Source: Ureibacillus sinduriensis BLB-1 = JCM 15800 (GTDB lineage: Bacteria; Bacillota; Bacilli; Bacillales_A; Planococcaceae). Taken from it: a stretch of DNA of 47,452 bases. Positions 27,264-37,357 of the stretch are shown here, in pieces. The notes under the pieces are model-generated. The model worked only from the letters and a program-made list of their open reading frames with translations. It did not search any database and had not been told where the DNA came from. How positions within the stretch are numbered: position 1 is the stretch's first letter; each line of letters starts with the position of its first letter. The stretch spans positions 1 through 47,452 of the forward strand of contig NZ_JPVO01000035.1 in assembly GCF_000772955.1 (NCBI RefSeq), given 5' to 3'. The translations under genes and the position numbers were made by a program.

Positions 27264-27467
27264 ATGGCTAACAACAACAATAACAATAACCGCAACAACC
27301 GTAATAACAACAACAATAACAATAACAACAACAATAACAACAACAACTTCAACAACAATGAAGAGTTTGCTGTAGATCAAGATTTCCAACAAGCTCGTCA
27401 ACAAAACCAAAAGCAAAACCAACAAAACAACCAACGCAACAACAATAACAACAACAACGACTTCTAA
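27264..27467 (+). CDS. sspE: Asparagine-rich gamma-type small acid-soluble spore protein
   Basis: A 67-residue spore protein expected to serve as an amino-acid store in the dormant spore. About half the residues are asparagine, coded mostly by AAC and AAT triplets, with a long run at residues 14-28. The central EEFAVDQDFQQARQQNQKQN resembles the repeated TEFA...QQVRKQNQQ unit of gamma-type SASPs such as SspE, but only one unit is present, where B. subtilis has two. The EFA part corresponds to the germination-protease cleavage region. Support comes from a strong GGAGGTG site, a sigma-G-like promoter, its own terminator, and a position between mutY and ntdP that matches B. subtilis sspE. The poly-Asn tracts are unusual. 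Confidence 0.8.
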   Translation: MANNNNNNNRNNRNNNNNNNNNNNNNNNFNNNEEFAVDQDFQQARQQNQKQNQQNNQRNNNNNNNDF

Positions 27468-27493
27468 TAAGTCACACTAACTCGGGTGTAAAT

Positions 27494-27547
27494 AAAGTGA
27501 ATTCACTTTTAGGTATAGACATTATTTGTCTATACCTTAATTTTTTT
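27494..27547 (+). terminator. Double hairpin terminator of the SASP gene
   Basis: A small AAAGTG/CACTTT palindrome (27494-27509) precedes a strong AGGTATAGAC/GTCTATACCT hairpin (27511-27537) with a T-run. Confidence 0.85.
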
Positions 27548-27654
27548 GCAAAAATCAAATGGCATAGCTACCAATATATATAAATAAAGATTTATATTTG
27601 CCAAGTTATTTGAAAAATATGATCTTCAAGCTACAAGTTTTGGATAAGCATTGC

Positions 27655-27660
27655 TATAAT
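27655..27660 (+). promoter_or_regulatory. Extended -10 promoter of ntdP
   Basis: TATAAT preceded by TGC makes an extended -10 element about 100 bases before ntdP. The -35 region is weak (TACAAG). Confidence 0.5.
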
Positions 27661-27759
27661 AAATCTAACAGTTGCTGGATAATTGGGATAATAAATGGGT
27701 ACATAAATTATACAAAGCGATGTTCATACATACATAGAGACGAAAAGGTGGGCAATATA

Positions 27760-28308
27760 ATGACGATACCTAAAGAAGGAGAAACGATACAAATACATAG
27801 TTATAAACATAATGGTCGCATCCACCGTGTCTGGCAAGAAACGATGGTTTTGAAAGGAACGAAAAATATATTCATTGGTGCAAATGAACGTACCCTTGTA
27901 ACCGAATCGGATGGTCGGACTTGGCTGACGAGAGAACCATCTATTTGTTATTTCCATGCAGAGCATTGGTTCAATATCATCTGCATGCTTCGTGAAGATG
28001 GAGTGTATTATTACTGTAATATGAGCTCGCCTTATGTATTTGATAATAATGCGATTAAGTATATCGATTATGATTTAGATATAAAAGTGTTTCCAGATAT
28101 GTCCTATACATTATTAGATGAAGATGAATATGAACAGCATAAAAAAGAAATGGGCTACCCTGAAGTGATCGATAAAATCCTGAAGCGCAACGTGAATAAA
28201 CTTGTTAGCTGGATCAAGCAAAAAAGAGGGCCCTTTGCACCCGATTTTATCGAAGTATGGACCAACCGCTACTTATTCAATAAAGAAATGCAATCGAAGG
28301 AAAAATAA
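27760..28308 (+). CDS. ntdP: Nucleoside tri- and diphosphatase NtdP (DUF402)
   Basis: Counterpart of B. subtilis NtdP (YgaC), which hydrolyses nucleoside tri- and diphosphates. The 182 residues keep the family core: [16 protein letters not shown] near residue 9, [19 protein letters not shown], and the metal-binding [12 protein letters not shown] near residue 107. [13 protein letters not shown] is near the C-terminus. ATG 27760 has AAAGGTGGG 7 bases upstream; the 54 preceding codons of open frame lie across the promoter and are not expected to be translated. It occupies the same place as in B. subtilis, between the SASP gene and ygaD. Confidence 0.92.
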   Translation: MTIPKEGETIQIHSYKHNGRIHRVWQETMVLKGTKNIFIGANERTLVTESDGRTWLTREPSICYFHAEHWFNIICMLREDGVYYYCNMSSPYVFDNNAIKYIDYDLDIKVFPDMSYTLLDEDEYEQHKKEMGYPEVIDKILKRNVNKLVSWIKQKRGPFAPDFIEVWTNRYLFNKEMQSKEK

Positions 28309-28313
28309 CCTTG

Positions 28314-28342
28314 AAGTCTACTGCCTGCGAGTAGACTTTTTT
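28314..28342 (+). terminator. Terminator of ntdP
   Basis: AAGTCTACT (28314-28322) pairs with AGTAGACTT (28330-28338), followed by T-rich sequence. Confidence 0.88.
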
Positions 28343-28611
28343 ATTTTTAAAAAAGGTGGGTAACAGATTTATCGATTTACCATAAGGGTAATATGGAGAT
28401 AGAAGTGTTTATTAGTAGTCGCAGTTTAAATTGCGATGTACAGCATGTACTGCCTCCCACAAGCGTAGTGTTAAATTTTTAGGAAAAGCCGGGGATACAT
28501 GAAAACACGTTAGATGTAATTACCGCCAAACTAAAGTATAGTGATAAACAGGCGCCAAATGTGGGCACCTTCTCAAACATCTTGTTTTGTTCATAAAGGA
28601 AGTGAATAGAT
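28343..28611. other. Gene-free leader region of ygaD
   Basis: No convincing gene or family RNA. Small dyads are visible (AGGCGCC/GGCACCT near 28550-28570, and a TGTACAGCATGTAC near-palindrome at about 28438), so some RNA structure is possible. Confidence 0.35.
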
Positions 28612-30357
28612 TTGGAAAGTATGAAACGTTATATGCGCTTTGTGAAGCCCTATCGATGGGAAATTCTCCTGACAATTGCTATTGGTATATTAAAATTTGC
28701 GATTCCTCTTTTTATTCCAATCTTGATCAAGATCGTCATCGATAATATTATCGGAGCACCCAACCTGACAAATAGCGAAAAAATCACGCAACTATTTTAT
28801 TGGTTAGGTGGAACGGTAATCTTGTTCTTTATTATCCGTCCACCGATAGAATACTACCGTCAATATTTTGCACAGCACGTAGGAAACAAGGTACTATTTG
28901 ATATCCGGCAGGAACTATTTGGGCACCTACAAAAATTAAGCTTAAAGTATTATGCGAATACACGAGCTGGGGAAGTCATTTCACGTGTTATAAATGATGT
29001 TGAACAAACAAAAAACTTTATCATGATCGGCCTAATGAACTTGTGGCTGGATGTTGCAACCATCCTGATAGCCATCGGGATTATGCTTACTATGGATGTC
29101 AAGTTAACTTTGGTGGCAATCATTGCTCTTCCTTTCTTCGGATTAAGTGTGAAATATTTTTTTGGGAAACTGCGCGATCTAACGAGAAAGCGATCTCAAG
29201 CATTGGCACATGTTCAAAGTTATTTGCATGAACGAGTAAGTGGAATGAGCATCATTAAAAGTTTTACTTTAGAAAAGCACGAACAGCAAATCTTTGATAA
29301 AGAAAATGGCGAGTTTTTAGATCGTGCCTTGGACCATACAAAATGGAATGCAAAATCCTTTGCTGTGGTCAATACGATTACCGATATTGCGCCTTTACTT
29401 GTTATTGGATTTGCGGGGTACCAAGTAATACAGGGAGAGTTGACGGTCGGGACAATGGCGGCTTTTTACGCTTATATAGAACGTTTATATAGTCCCCTTC
29501 GCCGTTTGGTAAATTCATCGACGACCTTGACCCAATCAATTGCCTCTATGGATCGAATGTTCGAGTTAATGGATGAGGAATATGATGTCCAAGATAAGAA
29601 AAATGCCCGGGAACTGCCGCCGGTAAAAGGACAAGTCACGTTCGAGAACGTGGATTTCCAATATGAGCAAGATGGCCAGCTCATATTGAAAAATATTAAT
29701 TTTGACATACAACCGGGCCAAACTGCCGCCTTTGTCGGTATGAGTGGTGGTGGGAAATCAACCATAGTCAGTTTGATCCCTCGCTTCTATAATGTGACTG
29801 GCGGTGCAGTGAAAATAGATGGCATTGATGTAAATGATGCCGTCATTCACTCCCTCCGTGCACAAATCGGGATTGTTTTGCAGGATAATATCCTATTTAG
29901 TGATTCGGTTAAACAGAATATTTTGATGGGAAGACCCGATGCAACGGACGAGGAAGTCATTGCTGCCGCAAAAGCGGCGAATGCCCATGATTTTATCATG
30001 ACTCTTCCTGAAGGCTACGATACCAAAGTGGGCGAACGCGGGGTGAAACTTTCCGGTGGTCAAAAACAACGTGTTGCCATTGCACGTGTATTCCTTAAAA
30101 ATCCACCGATTTTAGTGCTGGATGAAGCTACCTCAGCGCTTGATTTAGAAAGTGAAGCATTAATCCAGGATTCATTGGACCATTTAGCAAGTAATCGGAC
30201 AACGATTATTATTGCCCATCGACTATCTACCATCACTCATGCGGATAAGATTTTCGTAATCGACCATGGTGAATTAGTTGAAGAAGGCAATCATGAATCC
30301 TTAATGGAGAAGCAAGGCGTGTACTATGATTTATTCCAAATTCAGAAATTGGATTAA
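28612..30357 (+). CDS. ygaD: ABC transporter, fused permease and ATP-binding protein YgaD
   Basis: A half-transporter of 581 residues: six membrane helices (about 15-310) followed by an ABC ATPase domain. The ATPase has Walker [10 protein letters not shown] near residue 376, the LSGGQKQR signature, and Walker [13 protein letters not shown]. Such proteins dimerise and usually export lipids, drugs or peptides; the substrate here is unknown. Start TTG 28612 has AAAGGAAG 9 bases upstream; ATG 28621 is a possible alternative. It follows ntdP as in B. subtilis. After this gene the B. subtilis-like order is interrupted until 40.8 kb. Confidence 0.88.
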   Translation: MESMKRYMRFVKPYRWEILLTIAIGILKFAIPLFIPILIKIVIDNIIGAPNLTNSEKITQLFYWLGGTVILFFIIRPPIEYYRQYFAQHVGNKVLFDIRQELFGHLQKLSLKYYANTRAGEVISRVINDVEQTKNFIMIGLMNLWLDVATILIAIGIMLTMDVKLTLVAIIALPFFGLSVKYFFGKLRDLTRKRSQALAHVQSYLHERVSGMSIIKSFTLEKHEQQIFDKENGEFLDRALDHTKWNAKSFAVVNTITDIAPLLVIGFAGYQVIQGELTVGTMAAFYAYIERLYSPLRRLVNSSTTLTQSIASMDRMFELMDEEYDVQDKKNARELPPVKGQVTFENVDFQYEQDGQLILKNINFDIQPGQTAAFVGMSGGGKSTIVSLIPRFYNVTGGAVKIDGIDVNDAVIHSLRAQIGIVLQDNILFSDSVKQNILMGRPDATDEEVIAAAKAANAHDFIMTLPEGYDTKVGERGVKLSGGQKQRVAIARVFLKNPPILVLDEATSALDLESEALIQDSLDHLASNRTTIIIAHRLSTITHADKIFVIDHGELVEEGNHESLMEKQGVYYDLFQIQKLD

Positions 30358-30410
30358 TCGACTAAAACCGCAGCAATGAAATGATAGAATTTTTTGAAAA
30401 TAGTATTACA

Positions 30411-30450
30411 AAAATACCTTTTTTATATATAGAAGGTATTTTTTTTATTT
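30411..30450 (+). terminator. Terminator of ygaD
   Basis: AAAATACCTT (30411-30420) pairs with AAGGTATTTT (30433-30442), followed by a T-run. Confidence 0.88.
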
Positions 30451-30646
30451 TATTAATTTTTATTAATTTTCTGTAAATTTATAGGGAGAACTTTGTCGAA
30501 TCGTGAAAAAATGACATTTTATAGATGTCAATATATTAAAAATTGATTGAAAATTCGTTTTTTCGAATTATTTTGATATTGATTCAGATTTACAAATGTT
30601 ATATTCTTGTAATCATAGTCTAAGTAAACAAGAGTTGGAGGATAGC

Positions 30647-31672
30647 ATGGTGAATCAGAAAAAGATTTTAGAAATAAACGAGTTAGAAACGTCCTTCTTT
30701 TCTGATGACGGGAAAATAGCAGCAGTGGATCATGTCAACTTCGATCTACATGAGGGTGAGATTTTGGCAATCGTAGGAGAGTCGGGTTGCGGGAAAAGTG
30801 TAACATCACTTTCGATCATGGGTTTAGTGCCAAGTCCTCCAGGTAAAATTACAAACGGTGAAATTTTACTACAAGGTAAGGATATTTCTAAATTTAGCGA
30901 AAAAGAAATGCGAAAAATACGAGGAAACGACATAGCGATGATTTTCCAGGAACCAATGACCTCGTTAAATCCACTATTTACTATAGGGAATCAAATTTCA
31001 GAAGCAATACTTATACATAATAAAAGCTGGTCTAAAAAACAAGTACGTGAACGTGCGGTAGAAATGCTGAGATTAGTAGGGTTACCAAGAGCAGAAGAAT
31101 TATTAAATGAATATCCTCATCAGTTATCGGGAGGTATGCGACAACGTGTCATGATTGCAATGGCGCTTGTATGTAACCCAAAAGTGTTAATAGCAGATGA
31201 ACCAACTACAGCTCTAGATGTAACAATTCAAGCACAAATTTTAAAGCTAATTAGAGAACTAAATGACAAATTCAATACGGCGGTATTAATGATCACCCAT
31301 GATTTAGGCGTCGTGGCTGAAACTTGTCAGCGAGTAATCGTTATGTATGCAGGACAAGTTGTGGAAGAAGCAACTGTTCAAGAAATCTTTAAAAACCCTA
31401 AGCATCCTTATACAAAAGGGTTGATTCAATCAGTGCCAGACATGCGTTATAAGAAGGAATCCCTGTATTCAATCCCAGGAAACGTTCCAAAGCCTGGTTC
31501 AGTAAAAGTTGGTTGTCGCTTTGCACAACGCTGTGAATTTGCAACAGACCGCTGTCTTACTGAAAATCCCGCTTTATATGAGTTATCAAGCTCTCATAAA
31601 TCAAGATGCTTCTTAGTTGAAGAGGAAGGGGGATCTGTAAATGGAAAAGAAAGTCTTGTTGAAAGTAAGTAA
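30647..31672 (+). CDS. oppD: Dipeptide/oligopeptide ABC transporter ATPase, OppD/DppD type
   Basis: One of two ATPases that power a peptide importer. The 341 residues have Walker A GESGCGKS, the [14 protein letters not shown] segment typical of the Opp/Dpp group, the LSGGMRQR signature, and Walker [12 protein letters not shown]. The C-terminal oligopeptide extension carries cysteines ([16 protein letters not shown]) that in this family may hold an iron-sulfur site. ATG 30647 has TTGGAGG 6 bases upstream, so the 17 codons before it are excluded. The 3' end overlaps oppF by 32 bases. First gene of a five-gene operon. Confidence 0.92.
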   Translation: MVNQKKILEINELETSFFSDDGKIAAVDHVNFDLHEGEILAIVGESGCGKSVTSLSIMGLVPSPPGKITNGEILLQGKDISKFSEKEMRKIRGNDIAMIFQEPMTSLNPLFTIGNQISEAILIHNKSWSKKQVRERAVEMLRLVGLPRAEELLNEYPHQLSGGMRQRVMIAMALVCNPKVLIADEPTTALDVTIQAQILKLIRELNDKFNTAVLMITHDLGVVAETCQRVIVMYAGQVVEEATVQEIFKNPKHPYTKGLIQSVPDMRYKKESLYSIPGNVPKPGSVKVGCRFAQRCEFATDRCLTENPALYELSSSHKSRCFLVEEEGGSVNGKESLVESK

Positions 31673-32624
31673 TCTTAAAAAACATTTCCAAATCCGTTCT
31701 GGCATGCTAGGAAAAGAGAGTGGGAGTGTAAAAGCAGTAGATGATGTTTCTTTCGAGGTCTTTGAAGGAGAAACATTAGGAATTGTGGGTGAATCAGGAT
31801 GTGGTAAATCCACTACAGGTAAGACATTAATGCGTCTTATAGAACCTACTGATGGCACGATTGAGTTTGATGGAAAAAATATTACGACTCTTTCGAAAAA
31901 AGAAATGCGGAAAGCACGTCGAGATATTCAAATGGTCTTTCAAGATCCATATGCATCCTTAAATCCTCGACATAAAATTCGGAAAATTCTTGAAGAACCG
32001 CTGATTGTACATGGTATTGGAAATGCAAAAGAACGTGCGGAAAAAGTAGAAAAATACTTAAATATCGTGGGCCTTAGTAGCTATCATGCCGATCGATATC
32101 CTCACCAATTTAGTGGTGGACAAAGACAGCGTATCGGGATTGCTCGTGCACTTATGACAAATCCGAAGCTAATTATTGCGGATGAGCCAGTATCGGCATT
32201 AGACGTTTCCATCCAAGCACAGGTATTAAATCTGATGAAGGAGCTTCAAGAAGATTTGAAGCTAACATATATCTTCATTGCCCATGACTTAGGGGTTGTT
32301 AGACATATCAGCAATCGAGTAGGGGTTATGTATTTAGGCAGAATGGTTGAGTTAGCACAGAGTGAATCGCTCTATGAAGAACCTCTTCATCCATATACAA
32401 AAGCCTTATTATCTGCTGTACCAATTCCAGATCCAGATTTTGCGCGTGAGCAAATTATTTTACAGGGGGATATACCTAGCCCATCCAATCCACCGACAGG
32501 ATGTGCATTCAACACACGTTGCCCTTATGCAACGCAAAGCTGTCGAGAGCAAAATCCTACATTGCAAGAGGTAAAACCGGGTCATTTTGTTGCCTGCCAT
32601 TTATATGAACAGGTTAAACAATGA
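31641..32624 (+). CDS. oppF: Dipeptide/oligopeptide ABC transporter ATPase, OppF/DppF type
   Basis: The second ATPase of the peptide importer, 327 residues, pairing with the OppD-type subunit. Walker A is GESGCGKST, the [13 protein letters not shown] segment is typical of OppF, the signature is FSGGQRQR, and Walker B is [11 protein letters not shown]. The C-terminal oligopeptide domain has the paired cysteines [15 protein letters not shown]. It starts inside the last codons of oppD with AAGGGGGA upstream, a coupling common in these operons. Confidence 0.92.
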   Translation: MEKKVLLKVSNLKKHFQIRSGMLGKESGSVKAVDDVSFEVFEGETLGIVGESGCGKSTTGKTLMRLIEPTDGTIEFDGKNITTLSKKEMRKARRDIQMVFQDPYASLNPRHKIRKILEEPLIVHGIGNAKERAEKVEKYLNIVGLSSYHADRYPHQFSGGQRQRIGIARALMTNPKLIIADEPVSALDVSIQAQVLNLMKELQEDLKLTYIFIAHDLGVVRHISNRVGVMYLGRMVELAQSESLYEEPLHPYTKALLSAVPIPDPDFAREQIILQGDIPSPSNPPTGCAFNTRCPYATQSCREQNPTLQEVKPGHFVACHLYEQVKQ

Positions 32625-32653
32625 TATAAAAAATTATTTTCAGGGGGAAAGTT

Positions 32654-34267
32654 ATGAGAAATAAAAAGTGGCTACTTGGTTTATTTTTAACAGTCATTCT
32701 ATCATTAGTACTTGCAGCATGTTCAGAAGATGATGCAACAACTGAAGGTACTGATACAGGTTCTAAAGATTCTGCTTCAGAAGAAGAAACACCACAAGTT
32801 TTAGTATTTGGTCGTGGTGGCGATTCTGTATCACTTGATCCAGCAATCGTAACAGATGGAGAATCTTACAAGGTTACAGAAAATATCTTTGAAACACTTT
32901 TAAGCTTTGGTGATGAAGATACTACAATTAATCCAGGCTTAGCTAAAGAATGGACTGTATCTGAAGATGGTTTAACTTATACTTTCGAATTACAAGAAGG
33001 TGTTAAATTCCATGATGGTACAGATTTCAACGCGGAAGCAGTTGTATTCAACTTTGAGCGTTGGACAAACGGCGAAGCTGGAGAATTCCCATACTATGAA
33101 TCTATGTTTACTGTAGGTGGGGAAGATGTAATTGCAAGTGTAGAAGCATCTGGTGACTACACAGTAGTGTTCACACTTACTCGTGCACAAGCACCATTCC
33201 TTAAAAATATCGCTATGAGTCCGTTTGCTATTGCTTCTCCAACAGCAGTTGAAGCAGCTGGTGAAACTTTTGGGGATAATCCTGTAGGGACTGGACCATT
33301 TAAATTTGTAGAATGGAAACGTAATGACTCTATTACATTAGCTAAAAATGAAGAGTATTGGCAAGAAGGTCTTCCAAAGTTAGACCAGTTAATTATTAAA
33401 GTATATCCTGATAATTCAGCTCGTTTAAATGCGCTGGTAAAAGGAGAAATAGACTTGGCTGATGGAATCAACCCATCAGATGCTGAGTCAATTACATCTA
33501 ATGCCGATTTACAATTAATCGAACGCCCTTCCATGAATGTTGGTTACTTAGGTTTGACGTCAACTCGTAAACCATTTGATAATGTTCTAGTTCGTCAAGC
33601 GGTAAACTATGCAATCGACAAGAAAGCGATTGTAGATGCTTTCTACCAAGGTTATGCAGACGTTGCTGTAAACCCGATGCCATCGTCAATCAGTGGTTAT
33701 AACGAAGAGATTACAGGATATGAATACGATCCAGAAAAAGCGAAAGCACTTTTAGCAGAAGCTGGATATAACGGTGATGAGATTGAATTATGGGCAATGC
33801 CGGTAGCACGTCCATATATGCCAGATGGCCAAAAAATTGCAGAAGCGATTCAAGGTTATTTAGAAGCAGTGGGTATTCCAAGTAAAATTACTACGTATGA
33901 ATGGGCTACTTACCTAGAAAAAGCAACAAATGGAGAAGCTGATGCATTCTTATTAGGTTGGACTGGTGACAACGGAGATGCAGATAACTTCCTATACACA
34001 TTATTAGGTTCAGCTAATATTGGAAGTAACAACTATTCTTATTATAAAAATGAAGAAGTAGATACATTATTAACACAAGCACAAACAGAAACAGATGAAG
34101 AAAAACGTAATGGATTATACAAACAAGCTCAAGCAATCATTTTCGAAGAGGCTCCATGGGCACCAATTGCTCACTCAACACCTTTATTAGCAGGAAAAGC
34201 AAATGTTAAAGGTTACCTTCCTCATCCAACAGGAAGCGAAAGCTTACAAAACGTTTACTTTGAATAA
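32654..34267 (+). CDS. Peptide-binding lipoprotein, DppA/OppA type (SBP family 5)
   Basis: An extracytoplasmic binding protein of 537 residues that captures the substrate for the importer. The signal peptide ends in the lipobox LAAC with the lipidated cysteine C23, followed by an acidic serine/threonine linker. The family 5 solute-binding domain begins near residue 45. The late GWTGDNGDADNFLY stretch is characteristic of DppA-like dipeptide binders, so a dipeptide or small peptide is the best guess; heme, nickel or glutathione remain possible for this family. GGGGGAAAG precedes ATG 32654. A hairpin after the gene probably raises its level over the permeases. Confidence 0.88.
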   Translation: MRNKKWLLGLFLTVILSLVLAACSEDDATTEGTDTGSKDSASEEETPQVLVFGRGGDSVSLDPAIVTDGESYKVTENIFETLLSFGDEDTTINPGLAKEWTVSEDGLTYTFELQEGVKFHDGTDFNAEAVVFNFERWTNGEAGEFPYYESMFTVGGEDVIASVEASGDYTVVFTLTRAQAPFLKNIAMSPFAIASPTAVEAAGETFGDNPVGTGPFKFVEWKRNDSITLAKNEEYWQEGLPKLDQLIIKVYPDNSARLNALVKGEIDLADGINPSDAESITSNADLQLIERPSMNVGYLGLTSTRKPFDNVLVRQAVNYAIDKKAIVDAFYQGYADVAVNPMPSSISGYNEEITGYEYDPEKAKALLAEAGYNGDEIELWAMPVARPYMPDGQKIAEAIQGYLEAVGIPSKITTYEWATYLEKATNGEADAFLLGWTGDNGDADNFLYTLLGSANIGSNNYSYYKNEEVDTLLTQAQTETDEEKRNGLYKQAQAIIFEEAPWAPIAHSTPLLAGKANVKGYLPHPTGSESLQNVYFE

Positions 34268-34272
34268 GATTT

Positions 34273-34304
34273 AAGGAAGGAAGGTATATTCCTGCCTTCC
34301 TTTT
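34273..34304 (+). terminator. Intra-operon hairpin between the binding protein and oppB
   Basis: AAGGAAGG (34273-34280) and CCTTCCTT (34295-34302) arms with a short T-rich tail. Probably a partial terminator or mRNA-stabilising structure. Confidence 0.65.
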
Positions 34305-34348
34305 CTCCTTAGTACATAAAACTAAATCACGATCGAGAGGTGAAGATA

Positions 34349-35353
34349 GTGCTTAATTACATAGGGAAACGCGTATTACAATTAATCCCGGTTTTACTGG
34401 GGATGTCTTTTATCGTTTTTTTAATCATTCGTGCAATACCAGGTAATCCTGCTCAGGTAATTCTGGGACAAAAAGCAACTCAGGAGTCAATTGCTGCATT
34501 GGAAGAAAAACTTGGACTAAACAACCCTTGGTATGTACAGTATTTTGATTATTTAAAAGGACTATTTACTGGAGATTTAGGTGAGTCATTAAGAACTAGT
34601 CAGCCTATCTCCTCTGAAATTTGGCCATATTTGGCTGCAACAATTGAGCTGGCTGTTTTCGCCATGATCATTGCAATTATCGTGGGCGTAAATGCAGGGA
34701 TTATTTCTGCATGGTTCCAAAATTCATGGTTCGATTATGTAGCGATGGTTATTGCCTTAATTGGTGTGTCGATGCCAATTTTCTGGTTAGGATTAATCGA
34801 ACAGTGGGTTTTCAGTCTGAACTTAGATTGGCTTCCAACATCAGGGCGCGAAGATGTGCGAAATCCTATTAGTCCTATAACTAATTTCTATTTAATAGAT
34901 ACGTTAATACAGGGCAGGTTCGATCAGTTTGGTATTGTGATCAAGCATTTAATCTTGCCGGGTGTTGCTTTAGCTACAATTCCAACAGCGATTATTGCAC
35001 GTATGACAAGGTCCTCTATGCTTGAAGTAATGCGTTCAGATTATGTACGTACAGCTCGTGCAAAAGGACAGAAGATGTTTCTTGTTGTTTACAAGCATGC
35101 CTTGAAAAATGCCTTAATTCCAGTACTAACAGTTATTGGATTGCAAACTGGTTTATTACTTGGTGGTGCGATTTTAACAGAGACAATCTTTAGCTGGCCA
35201 GGTATAGGACGCTATATTTATGAGGCAATTGGATATCGTGATTACACAGTTATTCAATCTGGTATTCTAGTAGTTGCCTTTATATTCGTCATGATTAACT
35301 TAATTGTCGATCTATTATATACAGTCATCGATAAAAGGATTAAATACAGCTAG
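34349..35353 (+). CDS. oppB: Peptide ABC transporter permease, OppB/DppB type
   Basis: A 334-residue inner membrane permease with six helices. The N-terminus LNYIGKRVLQLIPVLLGMSF and the first periplasmic loop with IPGNPAQVILGQKAT are typical. The EAA loop that contacts the ATPase reads YVRTARAKGQ near residue 232. I use GTG 34349, which has GAGAGGTG 7 bases upstream; GTG 34340 overlaps that site. It forms the membrane channel with OppC. Confidence 0.92.
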   Translation: MLNYIGKRVLQLIPVLLGMSFIVFLIIRAIPGNPAQVILGQKATQESIAALEEKLGLNNPWYVQYFDYLKGLFTGDLGESLRTSQPISSEIWPYLAATIELAVFAMIIAIIVGVNAGIISAWFQNSWFDYVAMVIALIGVSMPIFWLGLIEQWVFSLNLDWLPTSGREDVRNPISPITNFYLIDTLIQGRFDQFGIVIKHLILPGVALATIPTAIIARMTRSSMLEVMRSDYVRTARAKGQKMFLVVYKHALKNALIPVLTVIGLQTGLLLGGAILTETIFSWPGIGRYIYEAIGYRDYTVIQSGILVVAFIFVMINLIVDLLYTVIDKRIKYS

Positions 35354-35367
35354 AAAGGAGAAACAAC

Positions 35368-36261
35368 ATGTCCGAATTAACACAAAAAGTAAGTGGTCAA
35401 CCTATTGTAGTGGATCAAGCTGTAGGGCCGTGGAAGGAAGCATGGCGTAGCTTCAAAAAAAGTAAGTCTGCTTTAGCAGGAACATTTATTGTTGTATTCT
35501 TTGTTCTTCTAGCAATTGTTGGTCCTTTATTCGTTCCACAGGCAATCAATGAGCAAAACTTTAGCATGCGTTTACAAGCGCCATCGAGTCAATTTTGGTT
35601 TGGGACAGATGATTTTGGGCGAGATATTTTTTCCCGTATTGTGCATGGTGCACGTTTATCCCTAACGGTTGGTTTTTTTGCGGTTATCTTTTCTGCTGTT
35701 ATAGGGAGTTTTTTAGGAATTATTTCAGGTTATTATGGAAAATGGATTGATACAATCATTTCACGTTTCTTTGATATCATGCTTGCGTTCCCTAGTATTC
35801 TTTTAGCAATTGCAGTAGTTTCAATTTTAGGGCCGTCCTTACAGAATGCATTGATTGCCATTGCAATTATTAATGTACCGAACTTTGGACGACTAATTCG
35901 ATCTAAAGTTTTAAGTGTAAAACAAGAAGAGTATGTAATGGCTGCAAGAGCAATCGGAATGAGTGATGCGCGCATATTATGGAGACATATTCTGCCGAAC
36001 TCAATGATTCCTGTAATTGTACAAGGAACATTATCCATCGCTACAGCAATTATTGAAGCAGCAGCTTTAGGCTTCCTTGGTTTAGGAGCAGAAGCACCCC
36101 AGCCTGAATGGGGAAAAATGCTTGCAGATTCAAGGCAGTATTTAATGACAGCACCGTGGACATTAATTTTCCCAGGACTGGCTATTATGTTAACTGTACT
36201 TGGGTTTAACTTAATGGGAGACGGACTACGAGATGCGTTAGATCCGAAAATGAAGAGTTAA
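35368..36261 (+). CDS. oppC: Peptide ABC transporter permease, OppC/DppC type
   Basis: The second channel subunit, 297 residues with six helices. It has the N-terminal cytoplasmic region and first helix typical of OppC, GTDDFGRDIFSRIVHGARLS after the first helix, and the EAA loop EYVMAARAIGMSD near residue 190. The C-terminal NLMGDGLRDALDPKMK ending is a family hallmark. AAAGGAGA precedes ATG 35368. Last gene of the operon, ending at a strong terminator. Confidence 0.93.
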   Translation: MSELTQKVSGQPIVVDQAVGPWKEAWRSFKKSKSALAGTFIVVFFVLLAIVGPLFVPQAINEQNFSMRLQAPSSQFWFGTDDFGRDIFSRIVHGARLSLTVGFFAVIFSAVIGSFLGIISGYYGKWIDTIISRFFDIMLAFPSILLAIAVVSILGPSLQNALIAIAIINVPNFGRLIRSKVLSVKQEEYVMAARAIGMSDARILWRHILPNSMIPVIVQGTLSIATAIIEAAALGFLGLGAEAPQPEWGKMLADSRQYLMTAPWTLIFPGLAIMLTVLGFNLMGDGLRDALDPKMKS

Positions 36262-36292
36262 AAAAGGTGAGCTGAAATGGCTCACCTTTTTA
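36261..36292. terminator. Bidirectional terminator between oppC and cysK
   Basis: AAAAAGGTGAGC and GCTCACCTTTTT arms pair perfectly. Confidence 0.9.
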
Positions 36293-36306
36293 TATACAAA
36301 AAATTA

Positions 36307-37230
36307 CTAAATTGGAAATAAATCCGATGATAAATAACGTTCTCCTGTATCTGGAGCTAAGCAAAGCACCTTCGCGTTTGGAGGGAGCTGTTTAGCTAAT
36401 TCGACAGCAAAGTAGGCTGAAGCTGCACCTGAAGCACCAACTAAGATACCTTCTTCTGCTGCAAGACTTCTAGCTGTCATTTGCGCATCCTCATCTATAA
36501 TATGGAGAATTTCATCAAACACTTCACGATTTAATATTTTCGGGATAAAGCCCGGTCCTGTTCCTGGGATTTTATGTGGTCCCGGTTCTCCTCCAGCTAA
36601 AACAGGGGACCCAGCAGGTTCAACAACGTATATCTTTAAATCTGGCAGATGTTTTTTTAACTCCTCGCCAGTTCCGGTAACTGTGCCTCCTGTCCCGGCA
36701 GTGAGTACAAGTGCATCCAGCTGGTGTTGGAACGCTTCGAGAATTTCAACAGCAGTCGTTGTTCGATGGGCATCTGCATTTGCTTCATTTTCAAATTGCA
36801 GAGGAATAAAGCTGTTAGGAATATCTTGTGCAATACGCATTGCTTCATCGATCGAGCCTTGCATCCGTAAGTTAGCTGGTGTTAAGTATACTTGGGCACC
36901 ATAAGCTTGCATAAGCTGAACCCTTTCTTTTGTGGCATTATCCGGCATTGTAATTATGCAAGGATAGCCCTTTACGGCACAGACCATTGCCAGGCCGATT
37001 CCCGTATTGCCGGAAGTAGGTTCGATTATGGTACTTATACCCGGAATTAGTTTCCCTTCCTTTTCAGCTTGAGTTATCATATTCAATGCAGCGCGATCTT
37101 TCACACTGCCGCCCGGATTTTTAGATTCCAATTTCATGTAAACTTCAGCGCCATCCACAGCTGGCAACTTATTTAAGCGGACGATGGGCGTATTACCGAC
37201 CAGTTCGAGAATGTTATTATGTAATTTCAT
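36307..37230 (-). CDS. cysK: Cysteine synthase (O-acetylserine sulfhydrylase)
   Basis: Makes cysteine from O-acetylserine and sulfide. The 307 residues show the PLP lysine K44 in PGGSVKDRAA, the substrate loop PTSGNTGIG near residue 71, and the PLP phosphate loop GTGGTVTGTG. ATG 37230 has AAGGAG 9 bases upstream; the ORF extension of ten codons would overlap that site. It lies downstream of the sulfonate-type ABC genes on the same strand, separated by 127 bases with a hairpin, so it is either the distal gene of a sulfur operon or has its own promoter. A CysK/CysM-type or cystathionine beta-synthase-like activity cannot be fully excluded. Confidence 0.93.
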   Translation of the reverse strand: MKLHNNILELVGNTPIVRLNKLPAVDGAEVYMKLESKNPGGSVKDRAALNMITQAEKEGKLIPGISTIIEPTSGNTGIGLAMVCAVKGYPCIITMPDNATKERVQLMQAYGAQVYLTPANLRMQGSIDEAMRIAQDIPNSFIPLQFENEANADAHRTTTAVEILEAFQHQLDALVLTAGTGGTVTGTGEELKKHLPDLKIYVVEPAGSPVLAGGEPGPHKIPGTGPGFIPKILNREVFDEILHIIDEDAQMTARSLAAEEGILVGASGAASAYFAVELAKQLPPNAKVLCLAPDTGERYLSSDLFPI

Positions 37231-37260
37231 GCTTCCATACTCCTTAGAAAAAATTGGCAA

Positions 37261-37290
37261 AAGCTAGGCGAACAATGAGCAGCCTAGCTT
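37261..37290 (-). terminator. Hairpin between ssuA-like gene and cysK
   Basis: AAGCTAGGC and GCCTAGCTT are perfect 9-bp arms; on the minus strand they are followed by a short TTTT. It may be a weak terminator of the ABC operon or an attenuator before cysK. Confidence 0.6.
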
Positions 37291-37357
37291 CAGCATTTCC
37301 ATTTTAGTCTAAAATTATTTCATGCAAAACCATTCAATCTATTGAAAGTACTGACTC

